From NCBI RefSeq assembly GCF_900095825.1, contig NZ_LT608315.1, positions 2,045,628-2,109,627 on the forward strand: a stretch of 64,000 nt of DNA, written 5' to 3'. The position numbers were made by a program, and so were the translations under genes. This DNA comes from Acidaminococcus massiliensis (GTDB lineage Bacteria; Bacillota; Negativicutes; Acidaminococcales; Acidaminococcaceae). The notes beneath the pieces are model-generated. The model made no database searches, was not told the DNA's origin, and saw only the letters and a program-made list of their open reading frames with translations. Below are positions 52,833-62,169 of the stretch, piece by piece (the stretch's first letter is position 1; each line of letters opens with the position of its first letter).

Positions 52833-54203
52833 TCATTTCACCTCCAATATATGGCTTTCAATCTGAAGAGCATCCCGGGGCACACAAGTGGGCCACAGTG
52901 CCATGACTTCCTGTACATGAGGTCTGCCCCCAAAGAAAGAGGCTCCAGGGGGCCCATTCAGCTGCATGGGACTGACTTCTGGGATGATCTTGGCGCATTC
53001 TTTTTTATCTTTACTGAATATGGCAATCCGCAGGACACATTCATTCAGATTTGCCAGTGCCTCTTCGCTCATATCGGCCACCCCTAGATGCAGACTGTTT
53101 AGACCGATATAACTGATATGGACATCATCCGCTTTCATTCCCAGGCGCCGCATTTTCTTCATGATCAGTTCACCGCAGTACCGAGCTTTCTCATAAGCAT
53201 CGGGCCAGGCGAAGGAAAGCATGGAAACTGTCTTCCAGCCTTTGTGATAACCGATACACAGTTTCAGGGTATCCGGTCTGGGCTTTCCTTTGATTCCAGA
53301 AATACGGACCCGATCCGGCCCCACCTGTCTGATAACAGCATGGGACACGTCCACATTGACGTCTGGAGTCAGATAATTGGCCGGATCCAGTATTTCATAT
53401 AGAAACTGCTCTTTGCAGCTTTCTTCACTGATGATTCCCCCGCAGTCCGGTGCTTTAGTGATGTCCAGTGTCTCTTCGGTAAGTTCTGCTATGGGAAATC
53501 CCAATTCATCCATCCGGGGGACACTGCGCCAGTCATACATGAAGTTTCCGCCAGCACCCTGCCCCCCGCATTCCAGCAGATGGCCGGCCATGATTCCTCG
53601 GGCCAGATTGTCCCAGTCATCGGCTGCCCAGCCGAATTCGTGTTGCAAAGGAGCCAGGAATAGAGCGCTGTCAGCCGCCCGGCCAGTTACTACCACATCG
53701 GCCCCCTGAGCCAGACATCCTGCAATGCTTTCATGACCGATATAGGCATTGCAGTTGTAAATCTTATCAGCTATCTCCGTGAAATCTCCCTCACCGTCAA
53801 AGTTAGGAAATGTCCACCCATCCTTCAGCAATTGAGGGATCTTCTCTTTTATAGAGTCCCCGGTTACGTAACCGATTTTATACCCCGCCATGTGTTCCCC
53901 TTCTGCCCACTCCCGGATGGCATCCACACAGCCAGTGATATTCATCCCACCGGCATTGGTACAGATCCGGATGTGTTTATCCCAAGCTTCCCTGCCAGCT
54001 GAATGCAGCAGCCGGGTCACAAAATCTGGAGCATACCCCGCTTTGGGATTCTTTACCTGCTGCCTGGCCATGATGGACAGTGTCAGTTCTGCCAGATAAT
54101 CACAACTCAGATACTGGATATCAGCCCTACGGATCATATGGATGGCTGCATCGGGGCTGTCCCCCCAAAAGCCCTGGCCACCGCCGATAGCGATTTTTTT
54201 CAT
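52833..54203 (-). CDS. AtuA/DUF1446 family protein
   Basis: A 456-residue protein of the acyclic terpene utilisation AtuA family. Typical features are IGGGQGFWGDSPDAA at the start, NAGGMNITGCVDAI, VVTGRAADSALFLAPL and LECGGQGAGGN. In Pseudomonas, AtuA belongs to citronellol/geraniate breakdown but its reaction is unclear; here the context is a family III CoA-transferase, so degradation of a branched or unsaturated carboxylate is possible. The ATG at 54203 follows GGGGTGAG. First gene of the three-gene operon. Confidence 0.92.
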   Translation of the reverse strand: MKKIAIGGGQGFWGDSPDAAIHMIRRADIQYLSCDYLAELTLSIMARQQVKNPKAGYAPDFVTRLLHSAGREAWDKHIRICTNAGGMNITGCVDAIREWAEGEHMAGYKIGYVTGDSIKEKIPQLLKDGWTFPNFDGEGDFTEIADKIYNCNAYIGHESIAGCLAQGADVVVTGRAADSALFLAPLQHEFGWAADDWDNLARGIMAGHLLECGGQGAGGNFMYDWRSVPRMDELGFPIAELTEETLDITKAPDCGGIISEESCKEQFLYEILDPANYLTPDVNVDVSHAVIRQVGPDRVRISGIKGKPRPDTLKLCIGYHKGWKTVSMLSFAWPDAYEKARYCGELIMKKMRRLGMKADDVHISYIGLNSLHLGVADMSEEALANLNECVLRIAIFSKDKKECAKIIPEVSPMQLNGPPGASFFGGRPHVQEVMALWPTCVPRDALQIESHILEVK

Positions 54204-54281
54204 CTGTCTCACCCCATTTTTGATATAAAGAAAATTAACATCTAGTTTTGTGCTTTCAATGTTTTATTTTCTATATCTTGC

Positions 54282-54310
54282 ATTATAAGAGGGTTTTATG
54301 GTAATATCAA
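54282..54310 (-). promoter_or_regulatory. Promoter of the AtuA-CoA-transferase operon
   Basis: TTGATA (54305-54310) and TATAAT (54282-54287) on the minus strand with a 17-bp spacer, in the 159-bp gap shared with the divergent LysR gene. The gap is AT-rich and contains an ATTAATATCAAT stretch close to the LysR start, where LysR proteins commonly bind. Confidence 0.7.
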
Positions 54311-54362
54311 ATTACTTGTATTCATCTTCATATTAGTTTAATTAATATCAATAGGAGCCATT

Positions 54363-55274
54363 ATGGACTTTAACCTGGAATATTACCGTGCGTTCTACTA
54401 TGCGGCCAAATTTGGCAGTTATTCCAAGGCCGCAGAGCATTTGTATCTGACCCAGCCGGCTGTCAGCCAATCCATCCATCGTTTGGAAAATAGCCTAGGC
54501 GGCTGTAAACTGTTTATCCGGAACTCTCATGGCATGGATCTGACCCCGGAAGGCAAACTGCTCTTTACTCATGTAGACAAGGCTTTTGAGCTGCTGACAG
54601 CAGGTGAAGTCAAACTATCCCGATTCAATAGCCTGGAAAACAGCGACCTGTATATCGGTGCCACTGAAACGGCCCTGGATTTCCATGTGCTGCCCCATGT
54701 CAATGCCTTTTCCCAACGGTATCCTCGGATCAGTCTCCATATCCAAGGCTGTCATTCTGGGGAACTGCTGGAAATGCTGAAAGCAGGCAAGATTGATGTG
54801 GCCTTCGGGGTGACACCGGTTTCCAGCAAATCCGGCTTCACATTTGCTTGTCTTCAGACTTTCCAAGATGTTTTTATTGCCGGTTCAGCTTTTTCAGATC
54901 TTGCTCTCCGGGAACTGGATCCAAAAGAGCTAACCCAGTTTCCCCTAGTGGTTGCCAGTCCTGGCAGCAGTTTTTCAGGGAACCTGACTCGCTGGCTTCA
55001 ACAAGAACAGCTGGAATGGCAGCCCCGCTTCCATGTGCTGACTACTTCTTACATTCTTCCCTTTGTACAGAACAACATCGCTATCGGCTGTGTCCCCGAA
55101 CTGTTTGCCCGGCAGTGGATACAGCAGGGGCAGATTGCTATCCTGAAAGTCAGGAAACTGCCGCCCCGGCGTTCCATTTTTGCCGCCTCCAATCCTGCCC
55201 TGCCGCTGAGTGCCGCCAGCCGGGAATTCATCCGGATCATGGAAGCTGAAGCCGACAGCCAGAAAACAGAATAG
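54363..55274 (+). CDS. LysR-family transcriptional regulator
   Basis: A 303-residue LysR protein: winged helix at about residues 1-60 (YRAFYYAAKFGSYSKAAEHL, TQPAVSQSIHRLENSL) and the effector domain beyond. AGGAG precedes the ATG. Divergent from the AtuA-like/CoA-transferase operon, which it most likely controls. Confidence 0.94.
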   Translation: MDFNLEYYRAFYYAAKFGSYSKAAEHLYLTQPAVSQSIHRLENSLGGCKLFIRNSHGMDLTPEGKLLFTHVDKAFELLTAGEVKLSRFNSLENSDLYIGATETALDFHVLPHVNAFSQRYPRISLHIQGCHSGELLEMLKAGKIDVAFGVTPVSSKSGFTFACLQTFQDVFIAGSAFSDLALRELDPKELTQFPLVVASPGSSFSGNLTRWLQQEQLEWQPRFHVLTTSYILPFVQNNIAIGCVPELFARQWIQQGQIAILKVRKLPPRRSIFAASNPALPLSAASREFIRIMEAEADSQKTE

Positions 55275-55320
55275 AAAACAGAACTATGGACAGGCTTCCC
55301 CGTTTTTTTCCGAAAAGAGC

Positions 55321-55367
55321 AAAGTGCTGCTGCATATGTGATTCTCACATATGCAGCAGCACTTTTT
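55321..55367. terminator. Bidirectional terminator between convergent genes
   Basis: A long near-perfect stem AAAGTGCTGCTGCATATGTG / CACATATGCAGCAGCACTTT with a TTCT-type loop and flanking A/T runs, between the LysR gene and the enolase-superfamily gene. Confidence 0.88.
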
Positions 55368-55408
55368 GGGTATCGCTTCACGAGTCTCCAGGCTCTTGGG
55401 TAAAATGA

Positions 55409-56548
55409 TCAGCGGTCCATGATGGAACCATCATCCTGGAGATAGAATTTCCCATACAGTCCCTCGAATGGAAAACGGGTTTCAATGCCCTCTACCAGTT
55501 CAATGCCCAGCCCAGGCCCATCCGGGATCCGGATAAAACCATCCTGGAACAGGAATGGCTCCTTCATCTGCTCATCCAGCCGACATTTCCCTTCACTGTC
55601 CACAGGGTATTCCTGGATTTCGAAATTGGGGATACAGGCATCCAATTGCAGACAGGCAGCTGTAGAGACAGGGCCCAAGGGATTGTGGGGAATAACATAA
55701 ATCTGTTTGGCTTCTGCCAAGGCAGCGATTTTCTTTCCAGCAGTGATTCCCCCAGCCAGACACAGATCCGGACGGATATAGGCGACCTTGGTTTCCGTCA
55801 TCAGCTGGTCGAATTCCATCAGATTGATGAACCGTTCGCCCGTAGCTACTGGTATATCCACCTGAGAAATCAGCCGTTCCATAGCGAGGGGATTGTCGGG
55901 GATTGGATCCTCGTAAAAATAAGGATTGTACTTTTCCAGGATTTTCCCACAGGCAATGGCTTCTGCCGGCTTCATACCCCGATGGCATTCGATAGCGATA
56001 TCCATGTCACCGCCCACTGCCCCACGGATTGCCTGGAGTTGTTTTTCCATCCGTTTCACCACCCGGGTAAATGATTCCGTGCCCCGGCCTTTTTCATCAG
56101 TCTCATGGCCCATGGAATAGCGGATGGCTGTATAGCCCTGTTTCTTCAACAACACGGCTTTTCGGGCCAGTTCTTCACAGGTATCTCCTTTATAGTTTAC
56201 ATAGATTCGCGCCTTATCCCTGACTTTTCCTCCCAGTAGTTCATAAATGGGAACACCGTAGTATTTCCCTTTTAGATCCCACAATGCAATATCGATCCCA
56301 GAAATGGCCGCCTGGATGATGGAACCTCGAAAATGCATAGCTCGCATCAGACCGGTATTGATGAATTCAATATCCAGGGGATTCCGGCCGATCAACAGCT
56401 TTTCCATAGTACGGACGCAGGCTGCCGTAGCTTCCTGGTAACACCAGGCGCCGCATTCTCCAATTCCCACCAGATCAGTATCCGTATGGATTTTCAGGAA
56501 GAGATACCTTTTTCCAGAAAGCAAAGTATCAATTTTCGTGATTTTCAT
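55409..56548 (-). CDS. Enolase-superfamily acid-sugar dehydratase (mandelate racemase/muconate lactonising type)
   Basis: A 379-residue enolase-superfamily protein. The N-terminal cap domain begins KITKIDTLLSGKRYLFL; the barrel shows MDIAIECHRGMKP, YFYEDPIPDNP and ATGERFINLMEF, which carry metal-binding Asp/Glu/Glu, and IPHNPLGPVSTAA with the catalytic His. The pattern fits galactonate or gluconate-type dehydratases better than racemases. GAGGAGG precedes the ATG at 56548. It follows an SLC13-type transporter gene by 11 bp, so the substrate is presumably what that carrier imports. Confidence 0.88.
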   Translation of the reverse strand: MKITKIDTLLSGKRYLFLKIHTDTDLVGIGECGAWCYQEATAACVRTMEKLLIGRNPLDIEFINTGLMRAMHFRGSIIQAAISGIDIALWDLKGKYYGVPIYELLGGKVRDKARIYVNYKGDTCEELARKAVLLKKQGYTAIRYSMGHETDEKGRGTESFTRVVKRMEKQLQAIRGAVGGDMDIAIECHRGMKPAEAIACGKILEKYNPYFYEDPIPDNPLAMERLISQVDIPVATGERFINLMEFDQLMTETKVAYIRPDLCLAGGITAGKKIAALAEAKQIYVIPHNPLGPVSTAACLQLDACIPNFEIQEYPVDSEGKCRLDEQMKEPFLFQDGFIRIPDGPGLGIELVEGIETRFPFEGLYGKFYLQDDGSIMDR

Positions 56549-56559
56549 GTTTGACCTCC

Positions 56560-57846
56560 TCAAAATGCCGGGTAGATTGTCATGACCCAGAAAACATAGC
56601 CCACGCTCAACAGGATGGAAAGGAGCCAACCCTGTTTCAAGAGTGCCTTCTGGTCATAGCCGCCTACAGACATGGCCAAAGGAAGGGCAGGTGTAGCCAT
56701 GGGAGCCAGGATAGCGGCCAGTGCCCCAGAATATACCAGCAGGATTGGCCCGATGGGGTTGGCCCCCACTGCTTTGCAGGTCAGGATGGCAATGGGGATG
56801 AAGATTCCGATGACCGCTTTATTCAGCATGAGCTGAGTCAGCAGGAACGGTACCAGGAAAAAAATACCGCCTAGGAGATAACCGTTGTGGGATCCTGCCA
56901 GGAATTGGGAAACCGTTGCCCCTACGATATCTCCGGCACCAGTCACTGTGAGTGCTTTGGCCATGGCCAAACAGCCTACATAGATTGTAGAAGCAGAGAC
57001 GGGAATCGCTGCAATAGCTTCTTTTTCTGTCAGTACACCGCAGAAAACCGTCAGACAGGCACCTCCAAAAGTGACCACCCAGGTAGGGATACCGTGAAAC
57101 TGCTGGGTAATCAGCAGGAAAATCACCCCGAAGAAAATCACAACTCCCATAAGTTCCCCGAAAGGCGACAGGGGTTTCTTTTCCTTCGTTTTCGCCATAT
57201 GATATTCAATCGGAACGACCGGCCTATCCGGCGCATGTTTAAACCCGTAAAAATAGGCCCACAGCAAGGTCACAATGGCCAGAGGCAGACGGGCGAACAT
57301 GAAATCCAACGGGACCATGCGATACTGAGAAAGCCCGTATTCTGCAAGATATCCATTGTAAATCCCAGAATTGGTTATGGCGATGCTCAGTGGCAGGGCA
57401 CAGCAGCAGACAATGGCCACCACGACCAACGGATAGGCTGTCTTGGAGGGTTCCAGATGGAAAGTTTCCGAAAGGGACAGACTCATAGGAAATACAATAG
57501 CAAAAACAGCCAAAGGACTGAAGATGAAGTTGGTCAGGAAAAATGCCATGATTAGATAACCTAAAAATGCATATTTCAGAGATCCCCTTGACCATTTCAC
57601 GATGAAACGGGACAATTTTTCCGTGAATGTGGTGCGGTTCAGCCCGGCAGCTACAATGAACATGGTGATGATGATCATGTTGTTGGTATCCCCAAAACCG
57701 GCCAGCGCTTCCTGGGGCTTGAGACACTTAGTCACCACCAATGCCAGTAAGGTTGCCAGGGATACCACACTCATGGGGAATCGATTCCAGGCAAACAGAA
57801 GCATACACGCGGCAAAAATCGTAAGACAAATGGTTAGATTGCTCAT
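56560..57846 (-). CDS. SLC13/DASS-type anion transporter
   Basis: A 428-residue polytopic membrane protein (about eleven hydrophobic segments) of the SLC13/DASS ion-transporter superfamily that carries dicarboxylates and similar anions. Family-like helical hairpin segments are NNMIIITMFIVAAGLNRT near residue 54 and the second half around GCLAMAKALTVTGAGD. GGAGG precedes the ATG. Operon with the enolase-superfamily dehydratase; import of an acid sugar or other organic acid is likely. Confidence 0.88.
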   Translation of the reverse strand: MSNLTICLTIFAACMLLFAWNRFPMSVVSLATLLALVVTKCLKPQEALAGFGDTNNMIIITMFIVAAGLNRTTFTEKLSRFIVKWSRGSLKYAFLGYLIMAFFLTNFIFSPLAVFAIVFPMSLSLSETFHLEPSKTAYPLVVVAIVCCCALPLSIAITNSGIYNGYLAEYGLSQYRMVPLDFMFARLPLAIVTLLWAYFYGFKHAPDRPVVPIEYHMAKTKEKKPLSPFGELMGVVIFFGVIFLLITQQFHGIPTWVVTFGGACLTVFCGVLTEKEAIAAIPVSASTIYVGCLAMAKALTVTGAGDIVGATVSQFLAGSHNGYLLGGIFFLVPFLLTQLMLNKAVIGIFIPIAILTCKAVGANPIGPILLVYSGALAAILAPMATPALPLAMSVGGYDQKALLKQGWLLSILLSVGYVFWVMTIYPAF

Positions 57847-57983
57847 CTCTACTTCCTCCTTCAGAATTCTTGTCTTTACTATATCTGAAGGCAGAAGTTT
57901 TTTCTTTGCTTATTTTTAGCATTCTATCTGAAATTTCAATGATTTTTCTTTTGGATGCAGCTGTCGAGCATAGTATAATGACT

Positions 57984-58031
57984 AAAAAAACAGCCTGTTC
58001 CTCCGTTCTCTGCCGGCGGAAAACAGGCTGT
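57984..58031 (-). terminator. Terminator after the AraC-family gene
   Basis: Stem ACAGCCTGTT / AACAGGCTGT with a looped middle, followed on the minus strand by seven U. The roughly 135 bp from here to the SLC13 start hold no gene; no clear promoter stood out. Confidence 0.85.
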
Positions 58032-58074
58032 CTGCCAATTCTTTGTTGTCAAAATGGATATAAGATTCCATAAT

Positions 58075-59175
58075 TTATGACCTAGTCGATTTTTCAGATT
58101 CCGGACAGACTTTTTCATAGAAATTCCGAGTCTGTTTCCGGAGTTCTTCTGTCCGATTCAGGAGTATCCGAGCCAGTGCCTGGATTTCCTCCCGTTCCGG
58201 GAATGACTGCCCCTGACGTTCTTCTGCTGGAGTTTTTTCTGCTTCTCCATAGGTGCTGTATCTTTCTAGTATGGACCAAATCTCTTTATTGCTCTGGTCG
58301 ATGTATCTGACATGGTAATCTTTCACGTCTCGTACTTCGATATCTTCGAGCAGTTCCCGGTACTGAGAAGGTGTCCTTCCAAAAACTTCCTTGAATTTCA
58401 CATTGAAAGATTTCAAGTTTTGGAACCCGTTATCCGTGGCGACCTCCAGGATCTTTTTGGTTGTACGGTCCAGTTCACGGGTAGCTTCCCGCAGTCTTTT
58501 CCGGGTTACATATTCATAAAAGTTGACCCCTATTTCCTTTTTGAACAGCTGAGACAAGTAATTTGTACTGTAACCGATTCTCTCCGCAGTTTCTGTCAAT
58601 GTCAGTTTCTCCATATAATGGGCATCGATAAAATCCGTGGCCATCCGCAGTTTTTCGACTGTTTTCTGTGTCCTCTTCTTTTCTTCCGGATCCGGATCCT
58701 TATAGTATCGGGTCAGGAGGAAAAGTACGTCATAAAAAGACTGAAAGAAAGCAATTTTATCCATCTTGTCCCGCTTCACCATGGCCAGCATCATGGCAGC
58801 CATATCCCTGCGGAATACAGGATACCAAGTTGACTGTTCCGGATACATCCTGGAGTTTAAGGTAAATGTCATGTTCTGGCAGCCAGGACCGTTGTCGGAA
58901 AAAAATACCGGGTCCAGGCGAAAAAGCAGGGCGATGCTTTTTGGTTCCCGAGCCAGGGTGGCATGCCCGATTCCGGGATTGACCAAAACCAAATCGCCGG
59001 GCCGCAAAATGGTCCTCACTCCGTTGTTCAGCAGCTCCACTTCACCTTTCAGCAGCAGGAGCAGTTCCAAATCCCTGTGCCAATGATAATGGAATGTACC
59101 AATCTTGTAAATATACTCTTTCAGGGCAAGATGGTTCTGCGGCTCTTCATAAAAAAAATGAAAAGGCACTGCCAT
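58075..59175 (-). CDS. AraC-family regulator with cupin sensor domain
   Basis: A 366-residue regulator. The N-terminal cupin (FHYHWHRDLELLLLLKGEVE near residue 30) precedes an AraC domain with two helix-turn-helix units (KLTLTETAERIGYSTNYLSQ and ILEVATDNGFQNLKSFNVKF). A charged C-terminal tail of about 90 residues beyond the AraC domain is unusual. AAAGGAG precedes the ATG at 59175. It lies upstream of, and on the same strand as, the SLC13-dehydratase operon, its likely target. Confidence 0.92.
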   Translation of the reverse strand: MAVPFHFFYEEPQNHLALKEYIYKIGTFHYHWHRDLELLLLLKGEVELLNNGVRTILRPGDLVLVNPGIGHATLAREPKSIALLFRLDPVFFSDNGPGCQNMTFTLNSRMYPEQSTWYPVFRRDMAAMMLAMVKRDKMDKIAFFQSFYDVLFLLTRYYKDPDPEEKKRTQKTVEKLRMATDFIDAHYMEKLTLTETAERIGYSTNYLSQLFKKEIGVNFYEYVTRKRLREATRELDRTTKKILEVATDNGFQNLKSFNVKFKEVFGRTPSQYRELLEDIEVRDVKDYHVRYIDQSNKEIWSILERYSTYGEAEKTPAEERQGQSFPEREEIQALARILLNRTEELRKQTRNFYEKVCPESEKSTRS

Positions 59176-59320
59176 ATTGTTTCTCCTTTCGTTCAAACAT
59201 CTCATTTCCCTGCTCCATCATCAGGGTACAACTGTGCTGTTGGGTATTTTATTTTAAAATAAAACGAGACATTTTACAACCATACATCAAAAATCTTATG
59301 CTTATTGGGAAAAATAGTGA

Positions 59321-59370
59321 AAAAGGACTGCTGCACATGTGTGGTTTTCGCACGTGCAGCAGCCCCTTTT
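59321..59370 (-). terminator. Terminator after the amidohydrolase gene
   Basis: Stem with GGACTGCTGCACATGTG / CGCACGTGCAGCAGCCCC arms and a TTTT loop, followed on the minus strand by a short U run. Another of the GCTGCTGCAC-type terminators. Confidence 0.85.
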
Positions 59371-59372
59371 CC

Positions 59373-60467
59373 TTACACTCTTTCCCCGTTGATGAATACT
59401 GCCACCGGATCCTGGATCACCACGAAAGGTTTGTCCTTCCAGATGACAAGGTCCGCGTCTTTGCCGACAGCCAGGTTGCCTACCCGGTCTTCCACGCCCA
59501 TGACCCTTGCCGGGTTGATGGTCACTGCCTCCAGAGCCCGTTCATAGGGCATTCCTTTGGCAATGGCCAAGCCCGCACAGAGGGGCAGATACTGGAGGGG
59601 AATCACCGGTGCGTCAGTGATCAGGCACACATCCCGGCCTTCCGCCAGTTTCACCACATTTTCAAAGCCTTTTCCGTGGAGTTCCACCTTGCTCCGATGT
59701 CCCAGGCTAGGTCCCAGCAGCAGAGGGATTTCCGGCCGTTTCCGGAGGAATTCCAGCACATCGGTTCCGCAGGTCACATGGTCCAAGGTGAATTTCAGGT
59801 GGAATTCATCACAGATCCGCACCGCCGTTACAATGTCGATGCCTTCATGGCAGTGGATCTTCAGGGCTTTCTCTCCCCGGATCACCGGCACCATGGGCTC
59901 CAGTTTCATATCGAATCTGTGATTGGGATCTTCTGCATAGGCTTTGGCCTGGAACAGAAAATTCCGCAGGGTAGCGGCGATCCCCATCCGAGTGGTCTCA
60001 TACCCTTTCTTGGGATTTTCCCCCAAGGCACATTTCATGGCGAAATAAGGATCCAGGACCATATCATCGATGATCTCCCCCGCAGTCTTGATGCAGGCAT
60101 ACTGGCCGCCCACCACATTCAGGGACCCCGGGCCGCTGGCACAGGTGGTGATCCCTGCTTTACGCGCTTCCTGGAAGGTTACGTTCTGGGGATCGATGGC
60201 ATCGATGGCCCGCATTTCCGGGGACAGGATGCTCTTTTTCTCGTTGTGGTCGGAATAGAATTCTCCCTGGGAATCTGCCTTCAGTCCCAGATGGGTATGA
60301 GCGTCCACCAGGCCGGGCGTCACATACATTTCCTGGACATCCAGCTCCACCTCTTCTTCGGCATCGATATGGGGAGCGATCTGGGCGATTTTCCCATCCC
60401 GGATCAAGATGTCATAGATGCCCCGTTCCGTACCGGGGTTCAACAGATTGGCATTGCGGATCAGCAT
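59373..60467 (-). CDS. Metal-dependent amidohydrolase
   Basis: A 364-residue amidohydrolase-superfamily enzyme. The metal-binding HxH pair is His57/His59 in GLVDAHTHLGL; further ligands are suggested by KIHCHEGID, KFTLDHVTCG and LITDAPVIPL. The shape resembles imidazolonepropionase or N-acyl-amino-acid deacetylase relatives. AAGGAGG precedes the ATG. It is 101 bp downstream of abgT on the same strand, suggesting it hydrolyses an amide taken up by that transporter. Confidence 0.9.
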   Translation of the reverse strand: MLIRNANLLNPGTERGIYDILIRDGKIAQIAPHIDAEEEVELDVQEMYVTPGLVDAHTHLGLKADSQGEFYSDHNEKKSILSPEMRAIDAIDPQNVTFQEARKAGITTCASGPGSLNVVGGQYACIKTAGEIIDDMVLDPYFAMKCALGENPKKGYETTRMGIAATLRNFLFQAKAYAEDPNHRFDMKLEPMVPVIRGEKALKIHCHEGIDIVTAVRICDEFHLKFTLDHVTCGTDVLEFLRKRPEIPLLLGPSLGHRSKVELHGKGFENVVKLAEGRDVCLITDAPVIPLQYLPLCAGLAIAKGMPYERALEAVTINPARVMGVEDRVGNLAVGKDADLVIWKDKPFVVIQDPVAVFINGERV

Positions 60468-60485
60468 AGTTTTACCTCCTTATAT

Positions 60486-60526
60486 CGTTGGTCGTTCATC
60501 GTTCGTCGTTGGTCGTTCAACGTTCA
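60486..60526. repeat. Tandem CGTTGGTCGTTCA direct repeat
   Basis: The 13-mer CGTTGGTCGTTCA occurs at 60486-60498 and again at 60507-60519, a 21-bp period, followed by a partial CGTTCA. It lies in the 101-bp gap between abgT and the amidohydrolase gene. Two-helical-turn spacing could suit a DNA-binding protein. Confidence 0.5.
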
Positions 60527-60568
60527 GCGCAAAGCACTGCCCTCTGCACGCTGCACTTCCCACACCAC

Positions 60569-62161
60569 TCAAATATACAGCGTCACCCCCGGCCCGATGG
60601 GCAGATCCAGGAGCATCCAGACGATGAACATGGCAGTCATGGTAGACAGGAGCACCATGGAATAGGGAATGGTCAGGGAGAATATGGTCCCCATCCCGAT
60701 ATCCCGCTGTTCCGTTTCTCCCGGCCGCAGGGGGATCAGCCCTTCACTCTGGTATTCTTCCAAGAGACCGATGATCACCGGCAGGGCTGAATGGAGAGGG
60801 GAGCAGATATTGGTGCAGGAATCCCCGATCCGGTAGGCCAGCTGGGCATAAGCTGGATGCACATGGAGAATGGCGAACATGGGAACAATCATAGGTGCAA
60901 TCAAAAGCCACTTGGAAGAGCCGCTGGTCATGAAGGGGTTCACCAGCGTGGTCACAAGGATAACCAAGAGGCAGAGAGGCAGCACGCCCACATCGGCCCC
61001 TTTCAGGATTTCTGCTCCGGCAATGGCGACAATCCGGAAGATGTTGGATTTATTCACCATATCGATGAACACGCAGGCCATAAAGGTGGTGGTCATGAGG
61101 GGAATGGCTGTCTTCAGTCCGGCGTTCAGGATGCCAGCCAGGTCACGGCCTTTCTTGATTTGCCCGGTGGCAAAGGCATAGGGCATACCGGTGCTCACGA
61201 ACAGGAAGGCGATGATCATGGTGATGCCTTGGAACAATGGAGATTTTGGCAGGAAGCCGCCCGCCTCGTTCCGCAAAATGGCATCCTGGGGTACGGTCAA
61301 AAGGGCCATCACCGCCAAGAAGAACAGGAACCCGTAAGCACTCCAACGCAGGCCCTTTTCCTGCTCCGGCGTGGGTTTATATTTTTCCAAAAGGGAACGG
61401 TCTACCACACCTTCCCCATCCCCCACCATCTTGCAGACCACTTTTTCCGTGAACAGGGTCAAAGTAATGGCTAGGAAGAATGTGGCGGAAGCCATGAAGA
61501 AATAGTTGATGGCTGGGTTGATGGCCACAGGAAGGCCCATCTGTTCCACGATGTTTTCCGTAATGCCGGCCAGCAGAGCATCCGTTCCAGCCAGGAACAG
61601 GTTGGCCGTAAAACCGCCGCTGCACCCTGCATAGCCCAGGATCACCCCAATGAGAGGATTTCGGCCCATGGCGTGGAAAATGACCCCGCCGATGGCCAGG
61701 GAGAAGTAGGTCCCGGCATCGCTCATCAGGTTGGCATTGACAGCCATAAAAGCAACGGCAAAAGTGATCAGGGATTTAGGAGCCTTCAGTAAGTATTTTT
61801 TCATCAAGGTCTCAAAGAAGCCGGTCTTATCGATGAAAGCCGTTGTAGCCATCATGACCAGGGTCAGCTTCAGGGGGGTATACCCCACATAGATGTCCGG
61901 ATATTTGGTGATCAGATACCGGAGGTTGTCTGCAGACAGCAGATTGACCACCTTTACCGTCACTTCTTTTCCGGCAGCGCCTGCCGTCTTAGAGGCGCTG
62001 TAGTAGGTGATACTGGTTCCCAGCTGGCTGAAAATAAAGGATAAGACCAGAATTGCCACCAGGAGGATACCAAACAGGATGAAGGGATGCGGGAGTTTGT
62101 TGCCGCCTTTTTCGATGATATCAATAAAGCGGTTCATGAGAGATTTTTTTTCTTTTTCCAT
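60569..62161 (-). CDS. abgT: AbgT-family transporter
   Basis: A 530-residue membrane protein of the AbgT family (p-aminobenzoyl-glutamate or sulfonamide transport) with about nine to eleven hydrophobic segments. Family segments include LSDAGTYFSLAIGGVIF-type helix 3, AGCSGGFTANLFLAGTDALL and the C-terminal RIGDSCTNICSPLHSALPVI. E. coli abgT is linked to abgA/abgB hydrolases; here an amidohydrolase of another family follows. A 12-bp inverted repeat lies just before the ribosome site. Confidence 0.93.
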   Translation of the reverse strand: MEKEKKSLMNRFIDIIEKGGNKLPHPFILFGILLVAILVLSFIFSQLGTSITYYSASKTAGAAGKEVTVKVVNLLSADNLRYLITKYPDIYVGYTPLKLTLVMMATTAFIDKTGFFETLMKKYLLKAPKSLITFAVAFMAVNANLMSDAGTYFSLAIGGVIFHAMGRNPLIGVILGYAGCSGGFTANLFLAGTDALLAGITENIVEQMGLPVAINPAINYFFMASATFFLAITLTLFTEKVVCKMVGDGEGVVDRSLLEKYKPTPEQEKGLRWSAYGFLFFLAVMALLTVPQDAILRNEAGGFLPKSPLFQGITMIIAFLFVSTGMPYAFATGQIKKGRDLAGILNAGLKTAIPLMTTTFMACVFIDMVNKSNIFRIVAIAGAEILKGADVGVLPLCLLVILVTTLVNPFMTSGSSKWLLIAPMIVPMFAILHVHPAYAQLAYRIGDSCTNICSPLHSALPVIIGLLEEYQSEGLIPLRPGETEQRDIGMGTIFSLTIPYSMVLLSTMTAMFIVWMLLDLPIGPGVTLYI

Positions 62162-62169
62162 GGGATCAC

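Noticed and set aside
60486-60526. Minisatellite or CRISPR at the abgT gap
   Set aside because: Only two full copies of a 13-mer with an 8-bp interval, too few for an array.
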